From positions 245,591 to 309,590 of the forward strand of contig JBLXEV010000005.1 of the NCBI GenBank assembly GCA_048262715.1: a stretch of 64,000 bases of DNA, given 5' to 3'. This document shows positions 34,804 to 44,052 of the stretch, in pieces (positions within the stretch are counted from its first letter, which is position 1; each line of letters begins with the position of its first letter). Under the pieces are notes generated by a model that saw only the letters and a program-made list of their open reading frames with translations, did no database searches and was not told the DNA's origin. This DNA comes from Albirhodobacter sp048262715 (GTDB taxonomy: Bacteria; Pseudomonadota; Alphaproteobacteria; Rhodobacterales; Rhodobacteraceae). Both the position numbers and the translations under genes were made by a program.

Positions 34804-35712
34804 ATGTCCGATTCATCCAACATATTGCTGATCGCGGTCGATGGGGGCGGCACAGGGTGCCGCGCCGCCATTGGAACCTGTTCGCAGGGGATGATTGCGC
34901 GGGCCGAAGGGGGGCGCGCCAATTTCGCCTCTGACCCCGAACTCGCGATCCGAAATATTCTCGCCGTGGTCACATTGGCGGCACAAAACGCGGGCATTGC
35001 CGAAGCGGCGATACCCGCCGCTCTCAATGGTGCATACGCGCATTTGGGCCTCGCGGGGGTGATGACACCGCAAGATAGCGCACGGGTTGCGAGTGCCCTG
35101 CCCTATGCCTGCGCGATTGTGACTGACGATCGCCAGACCGCGGTCGCCGGTGCTTTGGCTGGAGAGGACGGCGCGCTATTGTCTATTGGAACTGGCACGA
35201 TTGTCGCGGCCAGCACCGCCGAAGGGTTCCGGTCTGTCTCCGGCTGGGGGTTCCACGTCTCTGATCAGGCCTCGGGAGCATGGCTTGGGCGGGCAGCGCT
35301 GGTTCAGGTTTTGCTTTGCCACGATGGCATTGAAGGGCATAGCCCGCTGACCCGCGCGCTGTTCGCGCAATTTGGGGGGGACCCCAATGCCATCGTTGCG
35401 TTTAGCATGTCCGCCAAGGCAGGCGATTACGCGACCCTCGCGCCCGAGATCATCTCGCAGGCCCAAGCGGGCGATCCGTGGGGCCGTAAGATCATGGCCA
35501 TCGGCGCCGATTATTTGTCCCGCGCCCTTGCCCAAGTTGGCTTCCGCTCGGGGGATCCCTTGTGCCTCATCGGCGGCGTTGGCCCATATTACGCAGAGTT
35601 TTTGCCGCCGGATCTGTTGATCGGCCGCACCCCCTCGCGCGGCACCGCGCTCGACGGGGCCTTCCACCTCGCCAAATTGAATGCGGCCAACACACCGGAG
35701 ACTGTGCAATGA
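34804..35712 (+). CDS. nagK: BadF/BadG-type sugar kinase (GlcNAc and/or MurNAc kinase)
   Basis: A 302-residue kinase of the ASKHA fold, BadF/BadG/BcrA family. The phosphate-1 loop is AVDGGGTGCRAAIG at about residues 11-24, and the phosphate-2 loop GALLSIGTGTIVAAS with GWGFHVSDQASGAWLGR follows at about 120-165. Members include mammalian GlcNAc kinase and clostridial MurK, which phosphorylates both GlcNAc and MurNAc. Here no PTS component is seen, so this kinase must make the 6-phosphate needed by MurQ and NagA; dual specificity like MurK is plausible. It overlaps nagR by 4 bp (ATGA). Confidence 0.85.
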   Translation: MSDSSNILLIAVDGGGTGCRAAIGTCSQGMIARAEGGRANFASDPELAIRNILAVVTLAAQNAGIAEAAIPAALNGAYAHLGLAGVMTPQDSARVASALPYACAIVTDDRQTAVAGALAGEDGALLSIGTGTIVAASTAEGFRSVSGWGFHVSDQASGAWLGRAALVQVLLCHDGIEGHSPLTRALFAQFGGDPNAIVAFSMSAKAGDYATLAPEIISQAQAGDPWGRKIMAIGADYLSRALAQVGFRSGDPLCLIGGVGPYYAEFLPPDLLIGRTPSRGTALDGAFHLAKLNAANTPETVQ

Positions 35713-36467
35713 TGATCACGGAATTCCTGACGCCCGAGAACTGGCTCAAACGCAATGGCGGGCCGCTGTATATCCAGTTGCGTCGAAGGCTCCATGAAGG
35801 CGTGGATCTGGGGCTTTTGAAGGCCGGTAGCTCTTTGCCGCCAGAACGCGAGATTGCCGCGATCACCGACCTGTCTCGCGTGACGGTGCGCAAGGCGATT
35901 CAAGCACTGGCAGATGATGGGATTGTTGTTCAAAAGCAAGGGTCTGGTTCGTTCGTGGCCAGCAGCGCCCCGCAAATTGAACAGTCGCTCTCGCGGTTGA
36001 CATCTTTTAGCGAGGACATGTCGCGGCGCGGAATGGCGTCGTCCAGCGTGTGGTTGGAACGCGGGGTGTTCATGCCGTCGCCCGATGAGGTGATGGCGCT
36101 GGCCCTGTCGCCCGATGCCTCGGTGTCACGGATCGCACGGCTGCGCACCGCCGATAATAAACCGATGGCAATCGAGCGCGCCTCCCTCTCAACGCAGATG
36201 TTGCCCAATCCCTTGCTGGTGGAGACTTCACTCTACGAGGTGCTTGGGCAGGCAGGGCTGCGCCCGACGCGGGCCCTACAGAAAATCTCCGCGATCAATC
36301 TCGACGAGGCGGATGCAACACTCTTGGACGTCGCGCCAGGGATGGCCGGATTGCGGATTGAGCGGACCTCCTACCTCCCTGATGGGCGCGTCGTCGAGTT
36401 CACCAAATCTATCTATCGCGGGGACGCCTACAACTTCGTAGTCGAGCTTCGCCTTGCCAAAGAATAG
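35709..36467 (+). CDS. nagR: GntR-family regulator with UTRA domain, NagR-like
   Basis: A 252-residue regulator. The winged HTH is at about 20-85 (LPPEREIAAITDLSRVTVRKAIQAL, the HutC/NagR form), then a UTRA effector domain (about 100-245) with GLRPTRALQKISAINLDEADATL and ERTSYLPDGRVVEFTKSIYRGD. NagR/DasR proteins respond to GlcNAc-6-P or GlcN-6-P. It is encoded within the kinase-nagB-nagA unit and probably controls the divergent region at 34649-34803. The ATG at 35709 overlaps the kinase stop; a second ATG follows directly. Confidence 0.9.
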   Translation: MMITEFLTPENWLKRNGGPLYIQLRRRLHEGVDLGLLKAGSSLPPEREIAAITDLSRVTVRKAIQALADDGIVVQKQGSGSFVASSAPQIEQSLSRLTSFSEDMSRRGMASSSVWLERGVFMPSPDEVMALALSPDASVSRIARLRTADNKPMAIERASLSTQMLPNPLLVETSLYEVLGQAGLRPTRALQKISAINLDEADATLLDVAPGMAGLRIERTSYLPDGRVVEFTKSIYRGDAYNFVVELRLAKE

Positions 36468-36476
36468 GACAGCCAA

Positions 36477-37508
36477 ATGACAACCGCTGAAACCCAGATG
36501 CGCCGTGAGGTGCTTGAAATTCCGGTCGCTGTGGATCGTCTGTTGCGGCTCGGGGGCGATGATATTCGCCATGCCGCAGATGCAATCCGCGCCAGAAATC
36601 CCAGTTATTTGGTCAGCGTGGCGCGCGGCTCCTCGGATCATGTCGCAACCTACCTCAAATATGCGGCGGAGTTGCTGACGGGCACGCCGATGGCCTCGAT
36701 CGGGCCATCGATTGCCTCGATCTACAACCGCAAACTGAATCTTGCGGGCAGTGTTTGCTTGTCCGTTTCGCAATCCGGCAAAAGCCCCGACATCGTCGAA
36801 ATGGCCCGCATGGCGCGCGAAGGCGGGGCGCTGTCAATTGCGATGACGAACCACCCGGACAGCCCTTTGGCACAAGCCGCTGACCGAACGCTGAACCTAC
36901 ACGCTGGCCCTGAATTAAGCGTCGCGGCGACGAAGACCTTCGTCAATTCCGCTGTCGCGGGGATTTGGTTGCTGGCGGAGTGGGCCGAGGATGAGAAATT
37001 GCTGAGCGCGATCCACGGGTTACCCGAGGCCCTGAGCCAGGCCGTGCAGAATGACTGGCCAGAGGTGCAATCTGCCTTTGAGGGGCGCAGTTCGATCTTC
37101 TGCCTCGGGCGCGGGCCTGCCTATGCGATTTCCAATGAGGCGGCGCTCAAGTTCAAAGAAACGTGCCAAGTTCATGCGGAATCCTATTCTTCGGCTGAGG
37201 TTTTGCATGGCCCCGTATCAATTGTGGATTCCGGTTTCCCGGTGATTGCGCTTGCCTCACACGATGCGGCGGAACCAGCGCTGGCATCGGTGGCGGATGA
37301 GTTGGCTATGAAGGGGGCGAAAGTCTTTGCTGCAAGTGATCAGGTGCAGCATGCGACGCCCTTGGCCGTGACACGCACCGGGCATCCATTGACGGATCCC
37401 ATCAGTTTGATCGCGAGCTTCTATGCCATGGTCGAACAAGTCGCGGTGTCGCGCGGGATCAACCCAGACGCACCGCGCCACCTCAAGAAAGTGACAGAAA
37501 CGGTATGA
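36477..37508 (+). CDS. Glucosamine-6-phosphate deaminase, SIS-domain type (NagB-II)
   Basis: A 343-residue protein with two SIS domains, as in the isomerase half of GlmS. It shows YLVSVARGSSDHVATYLKY at about 43-62, SVSQSGKSPDIVEMAR at about 98-115, ELSVAATKTFVNS near 145, and GRGPAYAISNEAALKFKETC at about 208-228. Lacking the glutaminase domain, it fits NagB-II, which turns GlcN-6-P into fructose-6-P and ammonia. It starts 9 bp after nagR and overlaps nagA by 4 bp. An AgaS-like role is the alternative. Confidence 0.88.
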   Translation: MTTAETQMRREVLEIPVAVDRLLRLGGDDIRHAADAIRARNPSYLVSVARGSSDHVATYLKYAAELLTGTPMASIGPSIASIYNRKLNLAGSVCLSVSQSGKSPDIVEMARMAREGGALSIAMTNHPDSPLAQAADRTLNLHAGPELSVAATKTFVNSAVAGIWLLAEWAEDEKLLSAIHGLPEALSQAVQNDWPEVQSAFEGRSSIFCLGRGPAYAISNEAALKFKETCQVHAESYSSAEVLHGPVSIVDSGFPVIALASHDAAEPALASVADELAMKGAKVFAASDQVQHATPLAVTRTGHPLTDPISLIASFYAMVEQVAVSRGINPDAPRHLKKVTETV

Positions 37509-38647
37509 CTTCGATCGTCAAAGCCTATGTCGGGGCGCGGATTCACGACGGGGCAACCCTGCACAACACCCACGCGCTGGCGGTTGGGCAAGACGGCGAG
37601 CTGCGGATTTTGCCCCGTGAGGCTTTGCCCGAGGGCTGTGCGGTTGTCTCCCTAAATCAGGGGATCATCGCACCGGGCTTTGTCGATCTACAGGTCAACG
37701 GGGGGGGCGGGGTGATGTTTAACGACGATCAATCCCCAGCCGCCCTTCGCACCATCGCACAGGCCCATGCGACCACGGGCACCGTTGCAATTCTACCGAC
37801 GCTGATCACCGACACTGCGGCGCGCACCCGTGCGGCAATTGACGCGGTTGAGCAGGCGATTGCGGCGGGGGTCGATGGAATTGTCGGCATCCATTTGGAG
37901 GGGCCGCATCTGTCGATCCCGCGCAAAGGCGCGCATGATCCGCGATTGATCCGCCCGATGGAGGCCGCCGATCTCGCAGTGGTACTGCAGGCAGCAAAAC
38001 GGCTGCCCAACGTCATGATCACCGTGGCCCCTGAGAACACCACCACCGCGCAGATCAAGGCGATGGCGGAGGCGGGGATCGTCGTATCGCTGGGCCATAC
38101 GGATGCTGATTTCGCGACCTGCATGGCGGCCTTCGCTGCAGGCGCGCGTTGCGTCACGCATTTATTCAACGCGATGAGCCAATTGGGAAATCGTGAGCCT
38201 GGTCTGGTGGGAGCTGTCCTCGCATCGGGCGATATTTATGCCGGTATCGTTGCTGACGGCATCCATGTTCATCCGCAAACGTTGAGGCTCGCTTTGGCGG
38301 CAAAAACCAATCCGGAGCGGCTCTTTTTGGTGACGGATTCGATGGCGGTGGCAGGGTCGTCGATCACGGGATTTACGCTCAACGGACGGGAGGTGTGCCG
38401 CAAGGATCATCGCCTGACGCTTGCCGATGGCACGCTCGCAGGTGCCGATCTGGAGATGCAGCGCGCCTTGTCTGTGATGGTGGAAAATGTGGGCGATGAC
38501 CTCGCGCTGGCCATCGCGCGAACGAGTGCGATCCCCGCGCAATTGCTGCGTAACCCCGGTGAATTTGGCAGATTGAGTGTCGTCGAACGGGCGATCTATA
38601 TGCCCGATAACCTGTCGCAGGTACTTCCGCTCGCACAAGCTGGCTAG
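37505..38647 (+). CDS. nagA: N-acetylglucosamine-6-phosphate deacetylase
   Basis: A 380-residue amidohydrolase that converts GlcNAc-6-P to GlcN-6-P and acetate. Seen: APGFVDLQVNGGGGVMFND at about 56-75, the metal-ligand Glu in GIHLEGPHLS at about 125-134, His in SLGHTDAD (about 198) and HLFNAMSQL (about 219), and the catalytic Asp in LVTDSMAVAGS (about 280). It completes kinase-MurQ-NagA-NagB-II. It is the last gene of the rightward unit; the 104 bp after it contain no evident terminator. Confidence 0.94.
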   Translation: MTSIVKAYVGARIHDGATLHNTHALAVGQDGELRILPREALPEGCAVVSLNQGIIAPGFVDLQVNGGGGVMFNDDQSPAALRTIAQAHATTGTVAILPTLITDTAARTRAAIDAVEQAIAAGVDGIVGIHLEGPHLSIPRKGAHDPRLIRPMEAADLAVVLQAAKRLPNVMITVAPENTTTAQIKAMAEAGIVVSLGHTDADFATCMAAFAAGARCVTHLFNAMSQLGNREPGLVGAVLASGDIYAGIVADGIHVHPQTLRLALAAKTNPERLFLVTDSMAVAGSSITGFTLNGREVCRKDHRLTLADGTLAGADLEMQRALSVMVENVGDDLALAIARTSAIPAQLLRNPGEFGRLSVVERAIYMPDNLSQVLPLAQAG

Positions 38648-38751
38648 GCCCTGACTCCCTTGATTGCCGCTTAGCGTCGTGAGGTGCGGGGATATGCCCA
38701 AAGAGGCCTGAGTGCGCTGCCCCGCTTCCGAAATCCCGAGCCTATATGTTT

Positions 38752-39272
38752 TTATGAAAGGCGAAATCTGTAAGCGGCACGTCCGCGGCGGCGATACTGC
38801 GGTTCGTTTCGCCCAGCAAATCGGACACGATCACGTCGGGCTTGCGCAGCGGGCGCCGCCCTGGGGGTGAGGTCGATGCGCTCTTTAAACTGGTGCAGGG
38901 CGGAACTCGGCAGATCCCCTCCGAGGATAAGCCGATCCGGGTTGATCAATTGCACATCAGCATTCAGCGCATAGCTCAGCGCATGGCGGCGCTGATCCAG
39001 ATATTTGGCGAGGTCGGGTAAGCTCGACCTCGGGCCGGTTTCAGGAAAGAGGGCACCAATATTGCCCGCCATATTATACCCCCCACAAAGGGCCGACCAC
39101 GGTCAAAGATCTGCCCGCCGTTACCCTCCGCGAGGTTCAGATAAAACAGCACATGCCCAGCATGCTCTACTTGGATCGCAGGATGCAGGACGCCAGCACG
39201 AGAGGAGGCCACCACATTGGCCTGATCATAGGTCTTGCGGAGGGACTCGACGATCTTCTTATACGGAATGTT
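38752..39272 (-). pseudogene. Broken ROK-family gene (C-terminal part)
   Basis: Two minus-strand frames join to give a ROK-like protein. The first frame has IPYKKIVESLRKTYDQANVV, then VEHAGHVLFYLNLAEGNGGQ and IFDRGRPFVGG. The second has MAGNIGALFPETG, then NADVQLINPDRLILGGDLPS, ending at 38752. The GG-x-I-x-x-GRP and AGNIGAL pieces are ROK signatures. A frameshift near 39075 and loss of the N-terminal half make it nonfunctional. The upstream break at about 39272 abuts an ABC ATPase relic on the other strand, so a rearrangement cut it. Confidence 0.7.
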
Positions 39273-39276
39273 TTTA

Positions 39277-39650
39277 TACGACGGCCTGACCACGCTTCTC
39301 AATATCATCGCTGGGTTTCTGACCCCGACCAATGGCCGGGTCACCTTGGATGGGAATGATATCACTAGCGTGCCACCAGAACGGCGCGGCTCGGCAACGA
39401 GCTTCCAATCCTATGCCCTGTTTCCGCATCTGAGCGTCCATGACAATGTCGCCTTCGGGCCTCGGCAAAAGAAGGTCCGGACCTCGAAAACCCAGCGACG
39501 GATCGGAAATCTCATCGACCAGATGGGGCCGTCACCCTATGCCGAAAAGCTGCTCAACGCTCTGTCATGTGGGCGGCAACAGCGCGTCGCGATGGCCCGC
39601 GCCTTAGCTGCCGCACCGGATATGCCATTATCGCCCCTCAGGTGTGGAAG
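39277..39650 (+). pseudogene. Truncated ABC ATPase (PotA-type) relic
   Basis: The plus strand encodes TTLLNIIAGFLTPTNGRVTL, DGNDITSVPPERRG, FQSYALFPHLSVHDNVAFGP and a damaged signature SCGRQQRVAMARALAAAPDM. These are the segment after Walker A through the ABC signature of a polyamine/phosphonate-type importer ATPase. Walker A itself is cut off at the left break, and the frame ends before Walker B. It cannot bind ATP normally. Confidence 0.8.
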
Positions 39651-40030
39651 CAGCTGCCCATTGCCTTTCTGTTGATCTCTGCCGCTGTGTAGGCGATTCC
39701 CAATCCCGTGCTGCAGGCCGCACAGGATCTCGGCGCGGGCACGATGGCGCGTTTTCGCAAAGTTATTATGGCGATGACGGTCGGTGCGATGCAGGCGTCC
39801 TTGGTTCTGATCTTCATCCGTGCGGCTGGAAATTTCAGCTTTCAAGCGGTCGCCGGCCGGCCCTCTGACGCCTCTTTGGCAACGCTGTGACCTCGATGCA
39901 AACCAATACCGGAGACTGGAACGGCGCGGCAGTCGTCGCAGTGATGCTGATGGCACTGACGCTGTTTGGATCGGTCCTTCTGGCCGGGTCCGTGCGCCCG
40001 TTTGGCGCCGCTGCGGCGAGGATCGCGTGA
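39632..40030 (+). pseudogene. ABC permease relic (PotC/2-aminoethylphosphonate type)
   Basis: The frame reads YAIIAPQVWKQLPIAFLLIS, AAV, a stop, then AIPNPVLQAAQDLGAGTMAR, FRKVIMAMTVGAMQASLVLI, FIRAAGNFSFQAVAG, another stop, and in a shifted frame TSMQTNTGDWNGAAVVAVML up to ARIA and a stop at about 40030. The AAQDLGAG segment is the EAA coupling loop. Two disruptions and loss of the first helices mark it as dead. Confidence 0.75.
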
Positions 40031-40580
40031 TGACCAAGCCTGTGAACCAAATTCTGCGCGGCGCGCTGGCTCCCCCTCGCCTCCTTCAGAAGAAAATTGA
40101 TATGTCCCTACTGTTGCCATCCGATATCCCGGGCCAGCTCATCGCCCATCGCGGCACCACATCATCCTGCCTACCGCGCCGCTATCATGCCGACGCTAGA
40201 GGACACTATCCGCCTCTGCTTGAATCGCAACCTCGGGCTGGTGCTCGAGCTGAAACCGATCTGAGGCGCAGGTCTCGAAACAGCGCGCGTGGTGATGCGC
40301 CGCGAGGCGCCTTTGGTTCCCCGCGGCCTGGCAACAGAGCTTGTGCCAGCCGATCCAAAAGCTTGGATCGACATGCTGGGCGTGGGCACCTTCCATCTGA
40401 ATTATCAATTTGCGCTGAAACGGGGGCTTGATAGCCTTCTTGCAACCGGCGCACAGGTCGCCGTTGCCACGGTGAACGACCCCGAAATTGCGCGGCGTCT
40501 TTTAGCAAAGGGCACGCAGGGCGTGATGACCAATACAATCGGTCTGCTGGGCCAAGATCAGGCTGCGGGAGGGAAAGGCC
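40030..40580 (+). pseudogene. Glycerophosphodiester phosphodiesterase relic
   Basis: An N-terminal piece PGQLIAHRGTTSS (the HRG metal/catalytic motif) is followed, in changed frames, by EDTIRLCLNRNLGLVLELKP (the E-x-K strand) and a stop. Then come AWIDMLGVGTFHLNYQFALK and VATVNDPEIARRLLAKGTQG, with VMTNTIGLL, the C-terminal barrel strands. At least two frame changes and one stop break it. Confidence 0.75.
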
Positions 40581-40581
40581 C

Positions 40582-41417
40582 AAGCACGTCGCCAGAAATC
40601 GCAGACCGCCTCATCGACATCGTTCGCAATGGTGCGAGGGTCGAGATCCTGCCCCATTTCCGCAACCGCGCTGCGGGAAGCATCGTGGCCAAAACCGATC
40701 CTTCCGATCTGGTGACGATCGCAGATCGCGCCACCGAGGCGCGCATCACGTAAGAGGTCGTATCCCTTCTACCGCAGGCAATGAGTATCGACGAAGAGGC
40801 AGTGTCGGCAAATCCAGCTTTGCTGAAAGGGGTTGGCAACCGCCGAGCTTGCGGTGCTCGTAGATCCGATTGACGGAACATGGAACTTCGTTAGCGGATC
40901 CTCGCTTTTTGGCGTCATATTGGCGGTAGGACAACATTCGGGTTGCTCTATGACCCGGTGAATGACGGCTGGGTAACCGCCAACGCTGGCGAAGGCGCAT
41001 TCCGCTTTGATCGGGAGGGAAGACGGGAACGGCTACGGGTTCATCCTGAAGAGATGCGCTCGGCGGCCTTCATGCCCTTGGCCCAGTTTGATCCACAAAC
41101 GCAACGCGCGCTGTTCTCGCGCTTCATCGATGTGGCACGCCTCTCCTCGCTTTACTGCTCTTGCCATGAGTATTGGCTCGTAGCGCATGGCACCGCTGAT
41201 TTTGGGGTTTCGGCGCGGCTTAGACCCGTGGGACCACGCCGCCGGAGTGCTGATCATCCGCGAGGCGGGCGGGCATGCTGCCATGCTCGACGGCAGCCCC
41301 TATCGCCCCGGCATCCGCCAAGGGAAAAACCTTCTGGCCGCCCGCAACCCTGCTCTCTGGAAGAGCGTGCGCGATCAATTGGCTGAGGCACTTATCCATG
41401 CGGAATGCCTCCAGTGA
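40582..41417 (+). pseudogene. Inositol monophosphatase family relic
   Basis: Recognisable parts in order: ADRLIDIVRNGARVEILPHF, the DPSDLVTIADRATEARIT segment with a stop at 40751, EEAVSANPALL (metal-binding EE), then in a shifted frame LVDPIDGTWNFVSGSSLFGV (the DPIDGT motif). Further frames give GLLYDPVNDGWVTANAGEGA and finally RPWDHAAGVLIIREAGGHAA, the C-terminal WDxAAG motif, ending at 41417. Nearly full length but with a nonsense codon and several frameshifts, so recently decayed. Confidence 0.82.
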
Positions 41418-41453
41418 ACTGGTCCACCTGAGCCATGGGCATTCCCTCTTCGC

Positions 41454-42356
41454 TCAATGATCAAGTGCCAGAGGCCGAAATCGGCGGAGGAATTTCAGGA
41501 AGGTTGCCAACTCGGTCGAGCTGTTACCCCGCTCCCACACAGTCGTAATTGGTAGCTTCGCTGGCACGTCGATCAGCTGCCGGATAGCAATTCCCTGCCG
41601 AGGCATATTCCCGATTGCACTTGAGTAGATAGCAACGCCCGCACCCGCAATGACGAGCCCGAAAATACCGTCGCTGCTGGTTGCCTCCAACGAAATTTCG
41701 GGCAAGAACCCCCTGCTGCGACATTCGGCGATGACCTGCGTCCGAAAGATCATCCAGCTATCCCCAGTGCCAAAAACGAATTTTTCGTCGCGCAAATCGC
41801 TCAATGCGAGCTTCTCACGCCGCGCCAGCCGATGGTCGGTGGGTAGAATGGCGACATATTCGTTTTCATCGAAAGGCAAGCTGCCAATAAGGTGTTGGTC
41901 TGACACCCCGTAGAGAAAACCAATATCAATGCGATGGCGCAAGATCGCTTCACGCTGGTGGATGGTCGGCATGAATATGAGATCGAGATATATATCGGGA
42001 TGCGCTTCGTTAAACTTTCGCAGGAAATGTGGCAGCGCGCCATTGATGGCAAAATCTGTGTAGGCGACCCGCAATTCGCCTCGCACGCCGCGCGAGGCCT
42101 TGCGAGCGCGCTCCACCGCGCAATCAATCTGGGCGACGACCTCCGCGATCTCCTCCAGAAAGACACGCCCTGCTTCGGTCAGCTCGACTCGACGCGTTGA
42201 TCGCAGAAGCAACGGCGTTCCAATATGATCCTCTAGCTGTTGAATTGTCTTCGTGAGGGCCGGTTGTGCCATGCGTAGGCTTTCTGAGGCGCGGCGGTAA
42301 TGCAACTCCCGCCCAAGCACAGCAAATGCCCGCATATGCCGTATATCTAGGCTCAT
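41454..42356 (-). CDS. LysR-family transcriptional regulator
   Basis: A 300-residue LysR regulator. The HTH is at about 3-62 (LHYRRASESLRMAQPALTKTIQQLE, with the usual LysR recognition helix) and the substrate-binding domain at about 90-295. It starts MSLDIRHMRAF at 42356. It is divergent from the MFS transporter at 42636 across a 279-bp spacer, and so probably activates that transporter and the two genes after it in response to the transported compound. No ligand can be read from the sequence. Confidence 0.92.
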   Translation of the reverse strand: MSLDIRHMRAFAVLGRELHYRRASESLRMAQPALTKTIQQLEDHIGTPLLLRSTRRVELTEAGRVFLEEIAEVVAQIDCAVERARKASRGVRGELRVAYTDFAINGALPHFLRKFNEAHPDIYLDLIFMPTIHQREAILRHRIDIGFLYGVSDQHLIGSLPFDENEYVAILPTDHRLARREKLALSDLRDEKFVFGTGDSWMIFRTQVIAECRSRGFLPEISLEATSSDGIFGLVIAGAGVAIYSSAIGNMPRQGIAIRQLIDVPAKLPITTVWERGNSSTELATFLKFLRRFRPLALDH

Positions 42357-42635
42357 GGCCCGCACTCCTGATTATTTCCTGTCAGGCATCAATAAGGCCT
42401 CAACTAATATTTTACATCAACACACTTCCATTGGATCATCAACGGATCGCGGCGACAGAACCTGCGGAAAGCGTACCAACAGCTACAGGGAGGGCATCCG
42501 TGACGCGCGATAGTCTATCGTGTCACGTCTGGCGGAGCCTCTTCAAAATTAACGTGCCACCACGGGTCCGCAGCCGAAACCTGTTTTCGGCCATGGCCTA
42601 ACTCGTGGCTTCTCAAATTGGAGAAAGAGTCGGAC
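42357..42635. promoter_or_regulatory. Divergent spacer between LysR gene and MFS gene
   Basis: This 279-bp non-coding stretch has an AT-rich part around 42385-42440 nearest the LysR gene. I did not find one convincing T-N11-A palindrome that stands above background, so only the general location of the LysR site can be given. Confidence 0.35.
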
Positions 42636-43991
42636 ATGACAGCATCTTATAAAGATCAAACATCAGCGCCCGCGCTGCGAAAGGTCATCAGCGCAGCCGC
42701 AATAGGCAATTTCGTCGAATGGTTCGACTTTGCCGTTTACGGTTTTCTGGCGACCATTCTCGCGAGCGAATTTTTCCCGAGCGATAGTGTCAGCCTTGGC
42801 TTGCTGAAGACCTTCGGTGTCTTTGCGGTGGCCTTCGCCATGCGACCGCTCGGCGGGATCTTCTTTGGGGTGCTGGGCGACAAGCTAGGCCGCAAAGGAA
42901 TTTTGTCCCTCACCATATTGCTGATGGCGGGTGCAACGACGCTCATAGGCTTGCTTCCAACGCATGCGAGTTGGGGGCTGGCTGCGCCGATAATGCTGAC
43001 AGTATTGCGCTGCGTGCAAGGTTTCTCGGCAGGCGGTGAATACGCCGGTTCAATCGCCTATGTTATGGAACATTCACCCAGTGATCGGCGGGGGTGGTAT
43101 GGCAGCTTCATCCCCGTGTCGACTTTCCTCGCCTTTGGGTCCGCAGCTTTGCTGGTTTTCGGGCTTGAAAGCAGCCTGTCGTCCGAGGCAATGGCGGGCT
43201 GGGGCTGGCGCGTGCCGTTCCTGCTGGCGGCACCTCTTGGTCTGGTCGGCCTCTATCTGCGCTGGCACATGGATGAGACACCCGCCTTCAAAGCGCTGAC
43301 TGCAGAAGATAACACGCACGCACATTCGCCTTTGCGCGACACTCTAAAAAGCCAAAGTGGCCTCATGCTGCGGCTAGGGGCATTCATCTCGCTGACAGCC
43401 CTGTCGTTCTACATGTTCACGACGTATTTTTCGACCTTCCTGCAGGTCGTGGGAGGCTTTAGCCGGCCGCAGGCACTCTTGGTGACAATGATCGCGCTCT
43501 TCTTCGCGGCTTTGGCGTGCCCGCTGGCTGGTCGGTTCTCCGACTGGATTGGGCGTCGCAACACGATACGTTTTGTCTGCATCTGGCTCTTCGTGGTTGT
43601 GGTGCCCGCCTATACTTTGGCCAGCTCGGGGGTGTTGTGGATGGCGATCCCCGGTGTGCTGCTATTGGCAACGGGTGCGCTGACAGCAAATGTGGTGACG
43701 GCGGCGTTGCTGTCGGAGACCTTCCCAACGCGGACTCGCTACACGGCGTCGGCCTTTACCTACAATATCTCCTACACGATCTTTGGCGGCACCGCTCCGT
43801 TGATGGCCACATGGCTAATCGAGAAGACCGGAAACAATCTCGCTCCAGCGTTCTATCTCATGGCCATTTCTGTTCTGGCGATCGTTGGCGGATTGGCGCT
43901 GCGGGAAACCTCGCGCATCTCCCTGATGGCCGACAATAGCGATGCTCGTGAACCCAAGCACACACCAAATGGCGCGACGGTGATGCGGTAA
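42636..43991 (+). CDS. MFS transporter, metabolite:H+ symporter (MHS) family
   Basis: A 451-residue, 12-helix transporter. It has the MHS-family opening GNFVEWFDFAVYGFLATILA at about 24-43, the loop GDKLGRKGILS between helices 2 and 3, RCVQGFSAGGEYAGS at about 130-145, and WRVPFLLAAPLGLVGLYLR. MHS members import betaines, proline, 2-oxoglutarate, citrate or shikimate with protons. The gene is followed by a DUF5943-like gene and a dipeptidase, a pair known from glycine-betaine/dimethylglycine loci, so a betaine or N-methylated amino acid is the best-guess substrate. Confidence 0.92.
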   Translation: MTASYKDQTSAPALRKVISAAAIGNFVEWFDFAVYGFLATILASEFFPSDSVSLGLLKTFGVFAVAFAMRPLGGIFFGVLGDKLGRKGILSLTILLMAGATTLIGLLPTHASWGLAAPIMLTVLRCVQGFSAGGEYAGSIAYVMEHSPSDRRGWYGSFIPVSTFLAFGSAALLVFGLESSLSSEAMAGWGWRVPFLLAAPLGLVGLYLRWHMDETPAFKALTAEDNTHAHSPLRDTLKSQSGLMLRLGAFISLTALSFYMFTTYFSTFLQVVGGFSRPQALLVTMIALFFAALACPLAGRFSDWIGRRNTIRFVCIWLFVVVVPAYTLASSGVLWMAIPGVLLLATGALTANVVTAALLSETFPTRTRYTASAFTYNISYTIFGGTAPLMATWLIEKTGNNLAPAFYLMAISVLAIVGGLALRETSRISLMADNSDAREPKHTPNGATVMR

Positions 43992-43998
43992 AGCCAAT

Positions 43999-44021
43999 GC
44001 CCCCGAGCCTGTTTCGGGGGC
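43999..44021 (+). terminator. Stem-loop after the MFS gene
   Basis: GCCCCCGA and TCGGGGGC form a perfect 8-bp stem around GCCTGTT, 8 bases after the stop. The following sequence CTCCTTCCCTCTTGT is only moderately T-rich, so partial read-through into the next gene is likely. Confidence 0.6.
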
Positions 44022-44052
44022 GCTCCTTCCCTCTTGTAACAAAAGGAATGAT

